DNA of 64,000 nucleotides from Phenylobacterium sp. (GTDB lineage: Bacteria; Pseudomonadota; Alphaproteobacteria; Caulobacterales; Caulobacteraceae). Below the pieces are notes generated by a model that ran no database searches, was not told the origin of the DNA, and worked only from the letters and a program-made list of their open reading frames with translations. Both the position numbers and the translations under genes were made by a program. The stretch spans positions 52,828 through 116,827 of the forward strand of contig NZ_JAUYAF010000063.1 in NCBI RefSeq assembly GCF_030693625.1, given 5' to 3'. This document shows positions 63,423 through 64,000 of this stretch, one piece after another. Each line of letters opens with the position of its first letter. Positions within the stretch are counted from its first letter, which is position 1.

Positions 63423-63826
63423 CGGGCGACTCTAGCCGCGCCGCGACGCCGGAGCGAGGGCGCCCTTGGGGCAATTCCGGGCCTTTCGAGCCGCGCGAAC
63501 AGAGATTCTCACCGATCCATGAAACAAAATTGAGGGGGCTCTAGGTCGACGTCCTTAACAGCGCCGGCCCTCTCGCTGATGTGGAGCGCCGCTGAATCGC
63601 CCGAGAGTCATGGGTTAGGCCCCGCCGCCCTCTTAGACTCTCGTCGCCGTTCGTTATGACTCTTGGTGAATCAAACTTAAGGAACGGCCAGAGTATTCCC
63701 GGGATTCATAACTCACACATCTTCGCGTAACGATTCAAAAACCCTGCCCCACTACAACGGTGACAGAGCAAAAATGCTTGCGGTCACCAAAACGGTGAAC
63801 GAAACCTAAAAGTGGGGTTTTCCAAG
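63423..63826 (+). other. Non-coding region upstream of flagellin
   Basis: No gene is seen in these 404 bases. Composition drops in GC towards the flagellin. An inverted repeat GGTGAC (63759-63764) / GTCACC (63783-63788) with a further GGTGAA (63794) lies in the probable leader. I do not find a convincing sigma-54 -24/-12 pair at the expected spacing. GTGGGG precedes the flagellin ATG. Confidence 0.5.
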
Positions 63827-64000
63827 ATGCCGAATAGCGTCAATACCAACGTCGGGGCCATGGTCGCCCTTCAGAACCTGAACCAGACCAGCTCCGAGCT
63901 GATGACGGTCCAAAACCGCATCAACACCGGCAAGAAGATCGCTTCGGCGAAAGACAACGGCGCCATCTGGGCCATCGCCCAGAACCAACGCGCCACCTCC
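63827..64000 (+). CDS. Flagellin, N-terminal 58 residues only
   Basis: The start of a flagellin gene that runs off the right edge. The conserved N-terminal D0 helix is clear: [20 protein letters not shown] followed by [20 protein letters not shown], very close to Caulobacter-type flagellins. The protein would be exported through the flagellar type III system and polymerise into the filament. Caulobacterales usually carry several flagellin paralogues; which one this is cannot be said. Confidence 0.95.
   Translation, partial: MPNSVNTNVGAMVALQNLNQTSSELMTVQNRINTGKKIASAKDNGAIWAIAQNQRATS

Noticed and set aside
63759-63788. Possible sigma-54 promoter for flagellin
   Set aside because: TTGC is present but no GG lies at the required spacing upstream; I could only support an inverted repeat.

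Overview
The window is high-GC DNA, densely coding on both strands, and looks like a chromosomal segment of an alphaproteobacterium of the Caulobacterales (Caulobacter/Phenylobacterium type). Indicators are the flagellin N-terminus at the right edge, the 530-residue long-form isocitrate lyase, a large TonB-dependent receptor, the many small ATGA/GTGA-coupled operons, and dispersed palindromic repeats of a kind common in this group. I see no rRNA, tRNA, CRISPR array, insertion sequence or phage block. The genus is an inference from gene content.

Layout. 0-3.6 kb: a Tat-type L,D-transpeptidase running off the left edge, then kduD-kduI for uronate catabolism. 3.6-7.6 kb: small housekeeping/detoxification genes (GFA-like, MazG-like, GNAT), a Baeyer-Villiger-type monooxygenase and an APH-family kinase. 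7.6-13.1 kb: the glyoxylate shunt, with malate synthase G and a ScfR/RamB-like regulator facing isocitrate lyase across a short region with inverted repeats. 13.2-16.1 kb: an in-frame MerR-PurC fusion coupled to a HAD phosphatase, and a membrane protein. 16.1-22.2 kb: a serine hydrolase/TetR pair around tandem operators, then an ECF42-type sigma factor with DGPF and VOC proteins behind three matching promoters, then an aldehyde dehydrogenase. 22.2-31.7 kb: membrane proteins, an AraC regulator, an envelope operon of two lipoproteins and an M48 protease, an MFS exporter and an acyl-CoA ligase. 31.9-39.2 kb: a TVP38 protein with a flavin disulfide reductase, a second FAD protein, a DUF1499 protein, a CDP-alcohol phosphatidyltransferase, a prokaryotic (6-4) photolyase with its DUF2256 partner, and a vapBC module.

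39.4-50.7 kb is a catabolic island: LacI regulator, secreted pectate lyase, hydratase, hexuronate-type MFS transporter, CYP153-like P450, TonB receptor, dienelactone hydrolase, a NIPSNAP-like protein and an SDR. A shared operator-like sequence (core ATGACACCGG) lies upstream of kduI, lacI and pectate lyase, tying the left-edge kdu genes to this island about 38 kb away. 50.8-54.6 kb is glcDEF; glycolate oxidised there gives glyoxylate, the substrate of the malate synthase at 7.6 kb. 54.6-64 kb: acyl-CoA dehydrogenase, a stand-alone glycyl-tRNA-synthetase-like catalytic core, a paired beta-helix protein and diheme cytochrome of unknown function, thiolase, SnoaL-like and DUF1295 proteins, palindromic repeats, a carotenoid oxygenase and the start of a flagellin gene.

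The least ordinary items are the MerR-PurC fusion, the orphan GlyRS-like core, the beta-helix/diheme pair, the ECF42 mini-regulon with three spacing-identical promoters, and the proposed LacI regulon. Most other genes are recognisable family members.
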